Shown here piece after piece: positions 25,599 through 33,291 of a DNA stretch of 64,000 nucleotides. Location: positions 1 to 64,000 of the forward strand of contig NZ_VORW01000007.1 in NCBI RefSeq assembly GCF_007997215.1. The letters are read 5' to 3'. The stretch comes from Algoriphagus aquimarinus. Its GTDB lineage: Bacteria > Bacteroidota > Bacteroidia > Cytophagales > Cyclobacteriaceae. Made by a program: the position numbers and the translations under genes. Numbering within the stretch: the first letter of the stretch is position 1; each line of letters opens with the position of its first letter. The notes beneath the pieces are model-generated. The model did no database searches and was not told the DNA's origin. It worked only from the letters and a program-made list of their open reading frames with translations.

Positions 25599-26645
25599 AT
25601 GGAAATTGATTTTTTGCTGATTGGACAAGGACTTGCTGGTACAGCGCTGGCCTATAGACTTAAGCAAGCTGGAAAGAAAATAAGAATAATTGATCAGCCT
25701 GAAGCTAATAACTCGAGTAGAATTGCTGCTGGGCTTTTTAATCCGGTGACTGGCAGGAAGATGGTGAAAACTTGGAAGGCTGATTCACTTTTTCCAGAAA
25801 TCAAGCCATTTTATCAAGAACTCGAACAGGTTACGGGAAGCAAGTTTCTCACAGAAAAAGCAATTTATAGGCCTTTTTTAACGATTGAGGAGCTGAACGA
25901 ATGGATGGGACATAGTGCTGATCCTGGTTTTGAAACCTACCTGGAGAAGATTTTTCAAGAAAGTCAATCTGAATTTCTCAAGGACCCTTATGGTGGAGTT
26001 ATGCTTCGCAACTCTGGTTGGTTGAATATCAACAATCTACTTGATGCGATGACTTCGTATTTTAAAGAGCAATTGATTTTGGAAAAATTCGACGAGAGTT
26101 TATTTTCACGTGAGGATGATTTATGGATTTATCGAGATCTGAAAGCAAAAGCAGTAATTTATTGTAATGGCTTGGGGGCGATGAATTCTAGGTTTTTCAA
26201 TTTCCTTCCATTTGCTCCAGTCAAGGGTGAGATTTTGGAAGTAAAGCAAGCATTTACTCCGGATTATGTGGTGAACAGAGGAGTTTTCAGAGTTCATTTG
26301 GGAGATGGAGTTCATCGAGTAGGATCAACTTATACGAAACACGATTTGGACGTAGGGGCGACAGATGCCGCGAAAACTGAGATTTTGGAGAAGTTGACAG
26401 ATTTGGTAAGGCTACCTGTAGAGGGGATAATAAGCCATAAGACAGGAATTAGACCTGCTACCAGAGATAGAAAACCATTTTTGGGAAAACATCCTACCGA
26501 GGTAGGCGTTTACATATTCAATGGTTTTGGAGCCAAAGGCGTATCACTAATTCCTTATTTTAGTAAACAAATGGTTGAACATCTACTTAATAGTAAGGCT
26601 ATTGATTCTGAAGTGGACATAGCTAGGTATTTTAATTATATTTAA
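25599..26645 (+). CDS. FAD-dependent oxidoreductase (DAO/MnmC-like)
   Basis: The 348-residue flavoprotein begins MEIDFLLIGQGLAGTALAYR, the Rossmann loop with Gly9, Gly11 and Gly14, and continues with SSRIAAGLFNPVTGRKMVKTW, a stretch reminiscent of the FAD domain of the tRNA-modifying MnmC protein. The C-terminal TGIRPATRDRKPFLG and YIFNGFGAKGVSLIP complete the FAD site. It could be an MnmC-type tRNA modification enzyme or a small amino-acid oxidase; the methyltransferase half of MnmC is absent. It is divergent from the porU operon and 21 bases upstream of the outer-membrane protein gene. Confidence 0.82.
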   Translation: MEIDFLLIGQGLAGTALAYRLKQAGKKIRIIDQPEANNSSRIAAGLFNPVTGRKMVKTWKADSLFPEIKPFYQELEQVTGSKFLTEKAIYRPFLTIEELNEWMGHSADPGFETYLEKIFQESQSEFLKDPYGGVMLRNSGWLNINNLLDAMTSYFKEQLILEKFDESLFSREDDLWIYRDLKAKAVIYCNGLGAMNSRFFNFLPFAPVKGEILEVKQAFTPDYVVNRGVFRVHLGDGVHRVGSTYTKHDLDVGATDAAKTEILEKLTDLVRLPVEGIISHKTGIRPATRDRKPFLGKHPTEVGVYIFNGFGAKGVSLIPYFSKQMVEHLLNSKAIDSEVDIARYFNYI

Positions 26646-26666
26646 AAACATCTTTCAGCAAACCGA

Positions 26667-29600
26667 ATGCGATATCACCTATTCCGAATTTTAGTTTTTG
26701 CTGGGTTATGGTTGAATTCATTTTTTGCCCTCGCTCAGTTTGATCAAGAGCGTTTTGGGAAAAACAGACTTCAGCACCAGCAGTTTGAATGGTATTTTTA
26801 TTCCTCAAATAATTTTGAGGTGTATTACTATGACCGTGGAGGCGCAAATGCCAAAATGGCCATTGATTATCTGGAAAGCGAGTTCGATCGACTCACGCAG
26901 ATGATTGGATATGTAGCTTACACAAAGCCAAAAATTTACATTTATAACTCCCCAGAGGAGCTTTTGCAAAGTAATATCAATCTCAACAAAGAAGAATATA
27001 ACGAGCAGGGACAAACCAATTTCAACCGACTTTTAGCGGAGGTTTCTTACAAGGGAGAAGTTGATTTGTTTAAGGCTGACTTAATTTATGGTACGACTAA
27101 AGTAATCATTGAAGAAATGCTTTACGGTTCTTCTGTATCCGATGCGTTTCAGTCCAATCTGACCAATAGTTTTCCGGAGTGGTATGTGGACGGCATAGCA
27201 TTATATCTGGCAAAAGGATGGAGTAGGGAAATGGATGATTTTGTTCGCCACTATTTCAAGGAAGATGAAAACCCGAAAATTCTTAAGTTAAAAGAAAGGG
27301 AAGCCGCTTTAGTGGGACAGTCCGTTTGGAATTACATAGCCGAAAGATATGGAAGAAGGTATGTTTCTAGTATTCTCAATCTTTCCCGAATAAATAGAAA
27401 TGAGGAAAACAGTATTGCAAATACCGTTGGGCTGAATTACAAGACCTTCACTGAAGATTGGAAAAAGTATTATCTGGATGTAAATAAACAAGTTTCTTCA
27501 AACTTCAAGATTCCTAATGAGAGTGCTATAGTTGCCAAAACTTCTCCGAAATTTATTGGAGCCATAAATGATATAAAGTTTAGCCCTGATGGCTTGAATC
27601 TGGCTTATGTGATAAATAATGAAGGAAAATATAAAGTTCAGGTGCGAGAGGTAAGTTCTGGCCGGGAACAAACTATATTTTCTGGGGGGACATCTCTGCA
27701 AGATCAGCAGGCAAACTTTTATTCTCCGATTATTGCTTGGAGAGACTCCGCGAATATTGCGATTGCTTCATTTAAAAGAGGTTTTACCACACTGAGGTTG
27801 AGATCACTTGATGGGTCAAATCAGGATAAGATTTTCCTCAGGAACATCACCCAAATATTAAGTCTTGATTTCAATAGTACAGGAAAAAACATGGTTCTTT
27901 CTGCTATCTCAAATGGGAAGTCAGATATATACACATTGAATGCAAGAGGTGCAGGGAAGCGATTGACAAATGATTCTTTTGACGAACTGACGCCTGTCTT
28001 TTTGAATGACTCTACTATTATATACTCTTCCAATGCGACTAATCTTCCAGATTCACTTTTAGGTAATAGTCTAGAATTGAAGTCTTTACCTAATTACTAT
28101 AACCTCTTCATGGTGCAGGTGACGGACACGATCATCACCAAACAACTGACCAACTCAAATAGCAAAAACATAAGTCCTCGAAAGGTGAATAGCAATTCAA
28201 TTGTTTACCTGAGTGATCTTAGCGGTATAAATAACCTGATGCGGATGAGTATAGGAAATCAGGTGTCTAACCAGATTTCAGCCTATAATAGAAGCATAGA
28301 GGCCTTTGACGTAAACAGCAGAATGAATAAAATGGCTTATTCTATAAGGGATGGTAGGGAAAGCTATCTGGTGCTAGAAGGATTCTCTAATTCTGACCAA
28401 TTCACTCCAAGTACGCCAAGGATACAGCTAGAACAAGCAAAAAGCCTGAATGAAAGGTTGGCAGCCAGAAGGTTATTGGAAGAAAGAGAATCGAAAGCCA
28501 ATCTACAACCGGTCACTAGGGAGCCGACAATGAATTTCCCACAGCCAACGAAACTTGATACGGTAGCGAAAAACACAACCTCTTCTATTGATCTAAAGCG
28601 ACTTAGTTTTGAGTCTAAAAATGGATTAAATACGGATAATTACACATTTGATACATTGCCGAGTAATCTTGGTTCTTCAGTCGCTTCAGATTCAGAGTCT
28701 AAAACCAATTTACTGGAGACTTTCCGGAAGCAGAGTTTGAAAAAGAGAGTGACTGGGCCAAGACAAATGGAACCTCAGTTTTTCATAAACAGTATCAATA
28801 CGAGGTTCGTGGTTGATCCTTTGAGAGGTTTTGGGATAGGGCTTACCGGGAAAATGACTGATTTGCTAGACAATCATGTTTTCCAAGGCGGTGTATTGAC
28901 TACGTTGGATTTCCGCTCTGGCGGCGATATATTCTTTGAATATGAATATTTAAAAAGCAGAGTTGATTTCAAGGCGAGATATGACCGTAAGACTGTGCGG
29001 ATTACCGAAGGTGATATCACTTTTCAGAAATATGTCTTGACCAAAGTTGAAGCAGGTGTTTCATACCCGCTAAACGCAAATGCAAGGTTTTCTTTGTCAC
29101 CTTTTGTGGCAAAGACTCAGTACTTTAATTTGAATTCAGACTCATTGATCAATGGGCAGAATCCATCTCAAAATAAGCTTGATGTCAATTATGTGGGAGG
29201 TAGGGCAGAATTTGTCTATGACCGTACCCAACCTGTTGGCCTTTACTCGCAGACAGGATTCAAGGGGAAAATTGGATATACACAGTATCAGTCTTTCGGA
29301 AATAAGGACCGGTCTTTTGGTAATTTTTATCTTGATCTGAGAGAATATAGAAAAATTCACAAGAATATAGTTCTCGCAGCAAGGTTGTATGCCGGGTCAT
29401 TCATGGGAAATAATCCTCAGACCTATATGGTAGGTGGCATGGATAATTGGCTCTTCAATGCATTCTATAGCCCACCATCAAACAGACCTGAATCGTCTCC
29501 AATTAGGAATCCATCAGGTGTTGAGAATTCCAATATACTCTTTGCTGACTTTGTGGATTTGAGAGGATATGATTACGATGAAATTAGAGGCAGAAATGTG

Positions 29601-29957
29601 GTGACATTTACCACTGAGCTGAGAATTCCTGTATTTTCTTACTTGACACGAGGAAATATTACTTCAAATTTCATTCGCAATTTCCAATTGGTAGGATTCT
29701 ACGATATAGGATCAGCCTGGAATGATTCTGCTCCATGGGAGCGGGTAAATGATCAAAATACAGAAGTAATCAATACTCAAGGATCTCCATTCACTATCGT
29801 TCTGAATAATTTCAACAATCCCTGGTTGCAAAGTTATGGGGCTGGATTACGTACGGTCTTACTTAATTATTACGTCAAATTCGATGTGGCAAGACCAATT
29901 CGAAATTATGAAGCAGAAGACTTAAAGTTCTATGTAACTTTGGGCTTCAATTTCTAA
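26667..29957 (+). CDS. Large outer-membrane protein: peptidase-MA-like + TolB-type propeller + surface-antigen barrel
   Basis: The 1096-residue product has a signal peptide (ending FFALAQ) and three regions. Residues about 40-280 resemble the gluzincin peptidase-MA fold: FPEWYVDGIALYL at 169-181 matches the third-ligand helix (usual W-x-x-EG-A), but the expected HExxH reads IIEEMLYG near 147-154, without either His, and the Glu is Asp175. Residues about 290-560 hold WD40-like TolB repeats (DIKFSPDGLNLAYV, DQDKIFLRNITQILSLDFNSTGK-like, GKSDIYTL). From about 715 to the end is a BamA/surface-antigen-type barrel ending in strand DLKFYVTLGFNF. The role is unknown; it is not a standard named family member. 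It is followed by yicC after 14 bases. Confidence 0.83.
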   Translation: MRYHLFRILVFAGLWLNSFFALAQFDQERFGKNRLQHQQFEWYFYSSNNFEVYYYDRGGANAKMAIDYLESEFDRLTQMIGYVAYTKPKIYIYNSPEELLQSNINLNKEEYNEQGQTNFNRLLAEVSYKGEVDLFKADLIYGTTKVIIEEMLYGSSVSDAFQSNLTNSFPEWYVDGIALYLAKGWSREMDDFVRHYFKEDENPKILKLKEREAALVGQSVWNYIAERYGRRYVSSILNLSRINRNEENSIANTVGLNYKTFTEDWKKYYLDVNKQVSSNFKIPNESAIVAKTSPKFIGAINDIKFSPDGLNLAYVINNEGKYKVQVREVSSGREQTIFSGGTSLQDQQANFYSPIIAWRDSANIAIASFKRGFTTLRLRSLDGSNQDKIFLRNITQILSLDFNSTGKNMVLSAISNGKSDIYTLNARGAGKRLTNDSFDELTPVFLNDSTIIYSSNATNLPDSLLGNSLELKSLPNYYNLFMVQVTDTIITKQLTNSNSKNISPRKVNSNSIVYLSDLSGINNLMRMSIGNQVSNQISAYNRSIEAFDVNSRMNKMAYSIRDGRESYLVLEGFSNSDQFTPSTPRIQLEQAKSLNERLAARRLLEERESKANLQPVTREPTMNFPQPTKLDTVAKNTTSSIDLKRLSFESKNGLNTDNYTFDTLPSNLGSSVASDSESKTNLLETFRKQSLKKRVTGPRQMEPQFFINSINTRFVVDPLRGFGIGLTGKMTDLLDNHVFQGGVLTTLDFRSGGDIFFEYEYLKSRVDFKARYDRKTVRITEGDITFQKYVLTKVEAGVSYPLNANARFSLSPFVAKTQYFNLNSDSLINGQNPSQNKLDVNYVGGRAEFVYDRTQPVGLYSQTGFKGKIGYTQYQSFGNKDRSFGNFYLDLREYRKIHKNIVLAARLYAGSFMGNNPQTYMVGGMDNWLFNAFYSPPSNRPESSPIRNPSGVENSNILFADFVDLRGYDYDEIRGRNVVTFTTELRIPVFSYLTRGNITSNFIRNFQLVGFYDIGSAWNDSAPWERVNDQNTEVINTQGSPFTIVLNNFNNPWLQSYGAGLRTVLLNYYVKFDVARPIRNYEAEDLKFYVTLGFNF

Positions 29958-29971
29958 CTACAAATTTTATT

Positions 29972-30853
29972 ATGATCAAATCAATGACCGGCTTCGGAAA
30001 CGCCGGATTTGAGGATGAGCGGATGGTGATCCAAGTGGAAGTGAGAACGCTCAATTCTAAGTTTTTGGACCTTTCTATCCGTAGCCCTAGACAGTTTAAT
30101 GATAAAGAGCTAGAAATCAGAAACCTTGTTCAATCCGTTTTGGATCGTGGCAAAGTGAGTATATCTATTGACTTTCAGTCTAAAGGCTCTGCGGAGATGC
30201 CTGTAAGTATTAATGAAGATCTATTCAATCTCTTTTACCTGAAATACAAAGGCCTTGCTGATAGCGTAAAAGACGATTCTCAAGACCTATTCAAACTCGC
30301 ACTACAATCTCCAAGTGTAATCACTCAGGTGACTGGTGAGCAAAGAGATGATCAGGCAGATTGGGAGGAAATTAAAAAAGTATTGGTAGTTGCCTTGAAC
30401 AAATGTGATTCATTTAGACAGGATGAAGGCAATTCCTTGGAAGATAAGTTGCAAGGAAATATCAATAAAATAGCCAGTGGTTTGAATAAAATTGAAGAGG
30501 AGGAAGGCAACCGAAAAGATAGAATTAAGCAAAAGATTCGTAATCACTTCAATGAATGGCTGGACGAGAATTCTTTCGATGCTAATCGATTCGAGCAGGA
30601 ATTGATCTACTACTTTGAGAAGTTAGATATTACTGAAGAGATCGTAAGGCTTGATACTCATTTAAAATACTTCTCAAAAAGCCTGCATGAAGAAAACAGC
30701 CAGGGAAAGAAACTTGGTTTTATCAGTCAGGAGATAGGAAGAGAAATCAATACTATTGGTTCTAAAGCTAATGATGCAGAAATGCAAAAGCACGTAATCC
30801 TAATGAAGGATGAGCTGGAAAAAGTGAAGGAACAATCATTGAATGTATTATAG
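29972..30853 (+). CDS. yicC: YicC family endoribonuclease
   Basis: The 293-residue protein matches YicC throughout: MIKSMTGFGNA at the start, EVRTLNSKFLDLSIRSPR, and the C-terminal HLKYFSKSLHEENSQGKKLGFISQEIGREINTIGSKAND (family signature, given here as scattered motifs) ending QSLNVL. In E. coli YicC is an RNase adaptor that helps degrade the small RNA RyhB and other RNAs; the Bacteroidota role is untested. It follows the large outer-membrane gene by 14 bases and ends in a terminator. Confidence 0.93.
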   Translation: MIKSMTGFGNAGFEDERMVIQVEVRTLNSKFLDLSIRSPRQFNDKELEIRNLVQSVLDRGKVSISIDFQSKGSAEMPVSINEDLFNLFYLKYKGLADSVKDDSQDLFKLALQSPSVITQVTGEQRDDQADWEEIKKVLVVALNKCDSFRQDEGNSLEDKLQGNINKIASGLNKIEEEEGNRKDRIKQKIRNHFNEWLDENSFDANRFEQELIYYFEKLDITEEIVRLDTHLKYFSKSLHEENSQGKKLGFISQEIGREINTIGSKANDAEMQKHVILMKDELEKVKEQSLNVL

Positions 30854-30854
30854 A

Positions 30855-30877
30855 AAAGGGGCTTAGGCCCCTTTTTT
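30855..30877 (+). terminator. Terminator after yicC
   Basis: GGGGC, loop TTAG and GCCCC form a 5-base-pair GC stem flanked by A and T runs. It separates yicC from the convergent TonB-like gene. Confidence 0.85.
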
Positions 30878-30902
30878 TATGAATAATAGCTTCGCTCAAT
30901 GA

Positions 30903-31574
30903 TTAGTTAAGCCTGAAACGAATTGGCATAGTCATTCTAGACCTTACCGCTCTTCCACTGATTCTTCCTGGTGTCCAGTTTGGTGAGTTTGCGATGACTT
31001 CCATCGCTTCTTCATCACATCCACCACCAATCGTCCTCAGTAGCTCGAGGTCTTGTATAGAGCCATCAGTGTTGACGACGAAGCGAACGATTACTACGCC
31101 TTCAGTCCCCATTCTCCGGGCTTGTGAAGGGTAATCCAGGTTCTTTTTAAGATAAGCGTACCACGCGTCCATTCCCCCTTTAAACATAGCTTGTACTTCG
31201 ACAAAGTCATTGATCACATCTGCCGTTTCGACCACAGGTGGAGCAGTCATTTCTACTACAGGGATTACTGAGGTTTCTGTAGTATTGATGTCGATAGTCT
31301 TTAAATCAATGTCGTCAATTACGATATCATCAGGCTTTATTACAACCTCGATTGGAGCAGGAGGCGGCGGAGTAGGGGGAGATTGGTCAGTGATAGGGAT
31401 ATCGAGGATGTCCCAATCATCTTCCATTCCTGCAAAATCTTGTATTACAACTTTCTCATTGGCTTTCCATTCGAAAGCTACTAATACTGCACCGAGACTG
31501 ACTGCCAGTCCCAAGTTAAACAATGTACCTGACCATCTTTTAAGATCAGACTTAGGATTTTTTTTGAGTTCCAT
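30903..31574 (-). CDS. TonB-like energy transducer (copy 1)
   Basis: TonB transmits inner-membrane energy to outer-membrane receptors. The 223-residue protein has an N-terminal membrane helix (TLFNLGLAVSLGAVLVAFEW), a proline-rich linker (PPTPPPPAPIEVVIKP) spanning the periplasm, and a TonB C-terminal domain with YPSQARRMGTEGVVIVRFVVN and EAMEVIANSPNWTPGRISGR. No ExbB/ExbD genes are adjacent. It is a tandem paralogue of the next gene; the shared motifs VNTDGSIQD, GGGCDEEA and WTPG show recent duplication. A terminator between them suggests separate transcription. Confidence 0.92.
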   Translation of the reverse strand: MELKKNPKSDLKRWSGTLFNLGLAVSLGAVLVAFEWKANEKVVIQDFAGMEDDWDILDIPITDQSPPTPPPPAPIEVVIKPDDIVIDDIDLKTIDINTTETSVIPVVEMTAPPVVETADVINDFVEVQAMFKGGMDAWYAYLKKNLDYPSQARRMGTEGVVIVRFVVNTDGSIQDLELLRTIGGGCDEEAMEVIANSPNWTPGRISGRAVRSRMTMPIRFRLN

Positions 31575-31693
31575 GAGTGTAAAATTAGAGGTTAGAAAAA
31601 AACTACTCTAATAATTTACACTACCTAACTCATTGATACTAATCGTCTAACACTATTTAACTAAGCTAAAAGTTGTTAAACAGAAGGCAAAAA

Positions 31694-31717
31694 AAAGGCC
31701 CGATATATCGGGCCTTT
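31694..31717 (-). terminator. Terminator after the second TonB-like gene
   Basis: AAAGGCCCGA, loop TATA and TCGGGCCTTT form a 10-base-pair perfect stem. The A run just before it on the plus strand gives a T run for minus-strand transcription. Confidence 0.85.
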
Positions 31718-31732
31718 ATAATTACTTGGTGA

Positions 31733-32410
31733 TTAGCTCAGTTTGAATCTAATCGGAAGTCTCATTCGAGTACGTACTGGACGACCTCGTTGTTTTCCTG
31801 GAGTCCATTTAGGAGCATTTTTCACTACTTTTACAGCTTCTTCATCACAGCCTCCGCCGATTCCTCTCAACACGTCAACATCTTGAATAGATCCATCTGT
31901 GTTTACAACGAATACTACGATTACAGTACCTTCAGTACCCATTCTTCTTGCTTGAGTTGGGTATTTTAGGTTGTCGCTTAGGTATTTGTTCCAAGCTGAC
32001 ATTCCCCCTGGAGGTTCAGGCTGAGTTTCTACCACATCAAAGATAGCATCTGCTTTTTCCTCAACTGGAGCTTCAGCAATTACGATTTCTTTAATTACTG
32101 TCTTTTCCTTTACATCCACATCGAAGTTAACTTCGATTTTCTCCTCAATTTCAACCTCATCAGGAATCTCCTGGATGATAGGCTGCTCAATTGGTGGTGG
32201 TGGTGGTGGTGGTGGCTGCTCCGTGATTGGAATATCTAGCAATTCTTCGAAGTTATCAGTTACTTGACCAAGGTCTTTCAAAGAACCATCGTCAAATGAC
32301 TTCCATTCGAAGGCAGCAAGAGTGGCACCTACAGCAACAGCCAAACCAAGGTTCAGGAACATTCCTGACTTTCTGGTTAGATCAGCGCTGGGAGTCTTTT
32401 TTGCTTCCAT
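31733..32410 (-). CDS. TonB-like energy transducer (copy 2)
   Basis: The 225-residue paralogue has the same plan: a membrane helix near residues 18-37 (FLNLGLAVAVGATLAAFEW), a linker with eight consecutive prolines (QPPPPPPPPIEQP), an acidic-lysine segment of alternating charge, and a TonB domain with YPTQARRMGTEGTVIVVFVVN. The proline run is encoded by a TGG/CCA triplet repeat at 32192-32215, which could vary in length by slippage. The two copies differ mostly in the linker, so they may span different distances or serve different receptors (inference). Confidence 0.93.
   Translation of the reverse strand: MEAKKTPSADLTRKSGMFLNLGLAVAVGATLAAFEWKSFDDGSLKDLGQVTDNFEELLDIPITEQPPPPPPPPIEQPIIQEIPDEVEIEEKIEVNFDVDVKEKTVIKEIVIAEAPVEEKADAIFDVVETQPEPPGGMSAWNKYLSDNLKYPTQARRMGTEGTVIVVFVVNTDGSIQDVDVLRGIGGGCDEEAVKVVKNAPKWTPGKQRGRPVRTRMRLPIRFKLS
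32192..32215. repeat. Eight-unit TGG trinucleotide repeat within tonB-like copy 2
   Basis: The plus strand reads TGG eight times, giving CCA proline codons on the coding strand. It is a triplet microsatellite, so changes in repeat number would keep the reading frame and only alter linker length. Confidence 0.9.
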
Positions 32411-32479
32411 GGTAAGTTTGGTTTATAAAGGTTAAATTTTGCTCTTATTTTGATTAACAATTGTAATAATTAATAGGCA

Positions 32480-32848
32480 TTAATCCAAGCCAATCTTGCT
32501 GGTCGGAATCTTAAAATATGCTAATAAACCAGCTATCCCGCCTATTTCATTGACAATCATGTCCATATATTCGAAAGATCGGAAGGGAATATATACTTGA
32601 GCGCATTCTAGAACTATTCCAGCGGCTACGCCGAAAATCAAATAGTTGCTCAGAACCCGGCCTTGCACAGTACTAACAGAGACTCTTTTTACACCAACTC
32701 CGCACCAAAGAAAGCTTAAAGTGCCGAAGCATATAAAGTGAATCAGCTTGTCTTGAAAGTTGAATGAAGCGTCAGGAAAATTATTCCCGGGAGTCAACAT
32801 GGCAATGGCAATAAATAAAAGCCAAGCTATTGCAAGTCCTAATCTCAA
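32480..32848 (-). CDS. VanZ-like membrane protein
   Basis: The 122-residue protein has four hydrophobic helices and the VanZ-family motif LIHFICFGTLSFLW after an N-terminal AWLLFIAIAMLTPG. The end has YMDMIVNEIGGIAGLLAYF, matching the conserved D-x-x-x-N-x-x-G region of the family. VanZ confers teicoplanin resistance in enterococci by an unknown mechanism; most chromosomal relatives are unlikely to be resistance genes. It follows gcvH by 9 bases and is probably co-transcribed with it. Confidence 0.87.
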   Translation of the reverse strand: MRLGLAIAWLLFIAIAMLTPGNNFPDASFNFQDKLIHFICFGTLSFLWCGVGVKRVSVSTVQGRVLSNYLIFGVAAGIVLECAQVYIPFRSFEYMDMIVNEIGGIAGLLAYFKIPTSKIGLD

Positions 32849-32857
32849 AATATATTC

Positions 32858-33235
32858 TTATTCTCCTACTAGCTCAGCATACTCCGCTGCAGACAGTAGA
32901 TCAGAAGGTAAATCACCAGTGATTTTCACCTTGATCATCCAGCCTTGCTCGTAAGGAGATTCATTTACTAATTCTGGAGCATCTTCCAACTCCGGGTTTA
33001 CTTCCAGAATTTCTCCTGAAACAGGCATAAACAAATCTGAAACAGTTTTCACTGCTTCTACAGAGCCAAAAACCTCGTTGGTGTCTAATGTATCACCTGT
33101 CGTTTCAACTTCTACATAAACGATATCTCCTAGTTCGCCAGCTGCGAATTCAGTGATTCCAATAGTTGCAACATCACCATCAATTTTAACCCATTCGTGG
33201 TCTTTGGTGTACTTTAGTTCTTGTGGAAAATCCAT
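32858..33235 (-). CDS. gcvH: Glycine cleavage system H protein
   Basis: GcvH carries the aminomethyl group between the P, T and L proteins of the glycine cleavage complex on a lipoyl arm. The 125-residue protein has the family length; the lipoylated residue is Lys63 in [14 protein letters not shown], and [21 protein letters not shown] at the start is typical. The other gcv genes are not here. Its -7-like promoter element lies in the gap to sprA, so it may be transcribed separately from the sprA operon. Confidence 0.96.
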   Translation of the reverse strand: MDFPQELKYTKDHEWVKIDGDVATIGITEFAAGELGDIVYVEVETTGDTLDTNEVFGSVEAVKTVSDLFMPVSGEILEVNPELEDAPELVNESPYEQGWMIKVKITGDLPSDLLSAAEYAELVGE

Positions 33236-33259
33236 GTTTGTAAATATTTATAAGGGAGT

Positions 33260-33267
33260 CAAAATTA
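33260..33267 (-). promoter_or_regulatory. -7 element of gcvH
   Basis: On the minus strand TAATTTTG matches TAnnTTTG exactly and lies 24 bases before the gcvH ATG. The -33 position has TTTT instead of TTTG and touches the end of sprA. Confidence 0.4.
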
Positions 33268-33291
33268 ATAGGAATCAAGTAAGGATAAAAT

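Noticed and set aside
32192-32215. TGG repeat as a CRISPR or regulatory array
   Set aside because: It is a triplet repeat inside a proline codon run of a TonB-like gene.
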